Shown here one piece after another: positions 5,698 to 6,676 of a stretch of 6,676 nucleotides of DNA (positions within the stretch are counted from its first letter, which is position 1; each line of letters opens with the position of its first letter). The position numbers and the translations under genes are program-made. The DNA is taken from NCBI GenBank assembly GCA_013205335.1, contig JABMNB010000197.1, forward strand, positions 1-6,676, given 5' to 3'. Below the pieces are notes generated by a model, which saw nothing but the letters and a program-made list of their open reading frames with translations, was not told where the DNA came from and searched no databases. Source of the stretch: Rhodospirillales bacterium. Lineage in GTDB: Bacteria > Pseudomonadota > Alphaproteobacteria > Reyranellales > Reyranellaceae.

Positions 5698-6488
5698 GCC
5701 GCGCCGCCACGACGCGCACCGTCGGCGATCAGATCACGGCCCTGCTCACGGGGTTCACGCTCACGACCGCCGCCCGCGAATTGGTGTCACGGTTCGTCGC
5801 CGCGGAGCAGCAGCCGGCCCTGCCGCTGCTCCTGGACGTCCTGGAGCTCGAGGCGCAGGAGCGACACGAGCGTCGGATCACGCGGTTGCGCCGGGCCTCG
5901 AAGCTGCCGCCAGGCAAGACGTTCGCCACCCTGGATGAGCAGCGCTTGCCGCCGACGCTGGTCCGGCGCCTCCACGAGCTCGCCGACGGCGACTTCCTGG
6001 ACGACGCGACCAATGTGTTGGCGTTCGGCCTCCCGGGCGTCGGCAAGAGTCACGCGATGTGCGCCGTCGGGCATGCCCTCGTCGAGCGCGGTCACCCCGT
6101 CCTCTTCATGCCGACCTATAGCCTCGTGCAGGAGCTCTTGGCCGCGAAACGGGATCTGGAGTTGCCACGCGCCTTGCGCAAACTCGATCAGTTCGCCGTG
6201 CTCATCCTCGATGACGTCGGCTATATCCAGCAAAGCCCCGACGAAGCCGAGATTCTCTTCACCCTGCTGGCCGAACGCTACGAGCGCCGCTCGGTCTTCC
6301 TCACCAGCAATCTGATCTTTGCGCACTGGGATCGGATCTTCCGCGACCAGATGGCGACCGCCGCCGCGATCGACCGCTTGGTGCATCACTCGGTCCTGCT
6401 GGAGTTCGATGTCCCGAGCTTCCGGACCGAGCACGCGAAGCGCCGGGGCAAGGCGACGAGCCGTCCGGCGGTCGAGCCGATCGCATGA
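5694..6488 (+). CDS. istB: IS21-family helper ATPase IstB (AAA+)
   Basis: A 264-residue AAA+ ATPase of the DnaC/DnaA clade. In IS21 it assembles on target DNA, bends it and delivers it to IstA. Visible elements are an N-terminal helical region (about 15-70), Walker A GLPGVGKS (112-119), Walker B VLILDDVGY (169-177), sensor-1 TSN (204-206) and the C-terminal block AAAIDRLVHHSVLLEFD (223-239) with an Arg likely to act at the subunit interface. The gene starts at ATG 5694 inside the istA stop (ATGA, 4-base overlap). Length is normal and the reading frame is intact, with a short Ala/Arg/Lys-rich tail. It ends 178 bases before the visible right inverted repeat tip. Confidence 0.96.
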   Translation: MSRAATTRTVGDQITALLTGFTLTTAARELVSRFVAAEQQPALPLLLDVLELEAQERHERRITRLRRASKLPPGKTFATLDEQRLPPTLVRRLHELADGDFLDDATNVLAFGLPGVGKSHAMCAVGHALVERGHPVLFMPTYSLVQELLAAKRDLELPRALRKLDQFAVLILDDVGYIQQSPDEAEILFTLLAERYERRSVFLTSNLIFAHWDRIFRDQMATAAAIDRLVHHSVLLEFDVPSFRTEHAKRRGKATSRPAVEPIA

Positions 6489-6640
6489 CGTGGACGGGTG
6501 TGCACGGTGTCGACGCGCCGTGCTCGCCCTCTGCGGGGGGCCTCCGCGCCTGGCGGCGCTCCGGCCCTGATGGTCTACCCGGCTACCAACCAGCCGGCGA
6601 CAACAACCGAGTACCGCCCGGTGGTGGGCGATGCTCCTTC

Positions 6641-6674
6641 GCTGACCCTTCGCCGGCAGAAATAGTTGTCGCTA
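6641..6674 (-). repeat. IS21 right-end terminal inverted repeat
   Basis: Read on the minus strand this is TAGCGACAACTATTTCTGCC followed by G, five bases, then GGGTCAGC. It matches the left inner copy at TAGCGACAA, TA, TCTGCCG and GGGTCAGC, with one base of length difference. It sits 2 bases from the window edge, so a second outer copy or the final tip could lie just outside. Confidence 0.8.
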
Positions 6675-6676
6675 AC

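Larger units (their letters stand above)
4134..6676 (+). mobile_element. IS21-family insertion sequence, about 2.5 kb, outer tips unresolved
   Basis: The element contains an intact istA-istB pair in the canonical order with ATGA overlap. It is framed by related terminal sequences: two direct copies of GCGACAATTAGATCTGCCG at the left (4134-4152 and 4157-4175), and an inverted relative at the right whose tip TTGTCGCTA is at 6666-6674. The similarity between the inner left copy and the right end runs on to a shared GGGTCAGC (left 4180-4187; right, as GCTGACCC, 6641-6648). Multiple end repeats are a known trait of IS21 elements. I give the first left copy as the start; the true tip may lie somewhat further left, and the right tip at or just past the window end. 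No target duplication can be checked. Both genes look intact, so the copy may be active. Confidence 0.85.

Noticed and set aside
5787..6434. 215-codon minus-strand open frame
   Set aside because: It is antisense to istB, which has full AAA+ motifs; it is a shadow frame.
1..6676. CRISPR array, rRNA, tRNA or riboswitch
   Set aside because: No regularly spaced repeats beyond the two IS end copies, no rRNA-like sequence, and no complete tRNA or riboswitch fold were found on either strand by eye.

Overview
The window is a GC-rich accessory stretch of bacterial DNA. It holds part of a methyltransferase-centred restriction/defence locus, two orphan genes, and an almost complete IS21-family insertion sequence. 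There is no rRNA or tRNA and no strong lineage marker. The GC-rich coding sequence, TTG start use and this type of IS21 element suit soil or freshwater bacteria such as Acidobacteriota, Gemmatimonadota or Proteobacteria, but I cannot place it more closely.

Left third (1-2533): a minus-strand operon runs off the left edge. It encodes a complete C5-cytosine DNA methyltransferase (1982 to 354). Its stop overlaps by 4 bases (ATGA) the start of a GHKL-type ATPase of the MutL/MORC-like kind (357 to beyond base 1), of which only the first 119 codons are present. Divergent from the methyltransferase, across a 62-base gap, is a Vsr-type (very short patch repair) endonuclease on the plus strand, starting at a TTG with a good Shine-Dalgarno sequence. 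Dcm-like methylase, Vsr and GHKL ATPase together match the gene neighbourhoods described by Iyer, Abhiman and Aravind (2008, Biology Direct) as restriction-modification systems related to the origin of MORC ATPases. There the ATPase is usually accompanied by a Z1-domain helicase and a restriction nuclease. Those partners would lie left of base 1 and are not visible here.

Middle (2534-4130): a 160-codon plus-strand gene of unknown function (2700-3182), preceded by a 166-base leader with small inverted repeats, then a minus-strand gene (4027 to 3377) whose protein ends in two ankyrin-like repeats. Neither has a function I can name. They converge on a 194-base gap.

Right (about 4134-6676): an IS21-family element with istA (DDE transposase) and istB (AAA+ helper ATPase) overlapping by ATGA. 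A 19-base sequence is directly repeated at the left end and recurs in inverted orientation at the right end, which sits at the last bases of the window. The exact outer tips and target duplication cannot be fixed. The element lies just upstream of the ankyrin-protein gene and is transcribed away from it.

Working together: the methyltransferase probably marks self DNA. Vsr would nick T:G mismatches left by deamination of 5-methylcytosine, or act as the system's nuclease. The GHKL ATPase would act as an ATP-driven DNA clamp or switch for the effector. The IS21 copy is an independent passenger.
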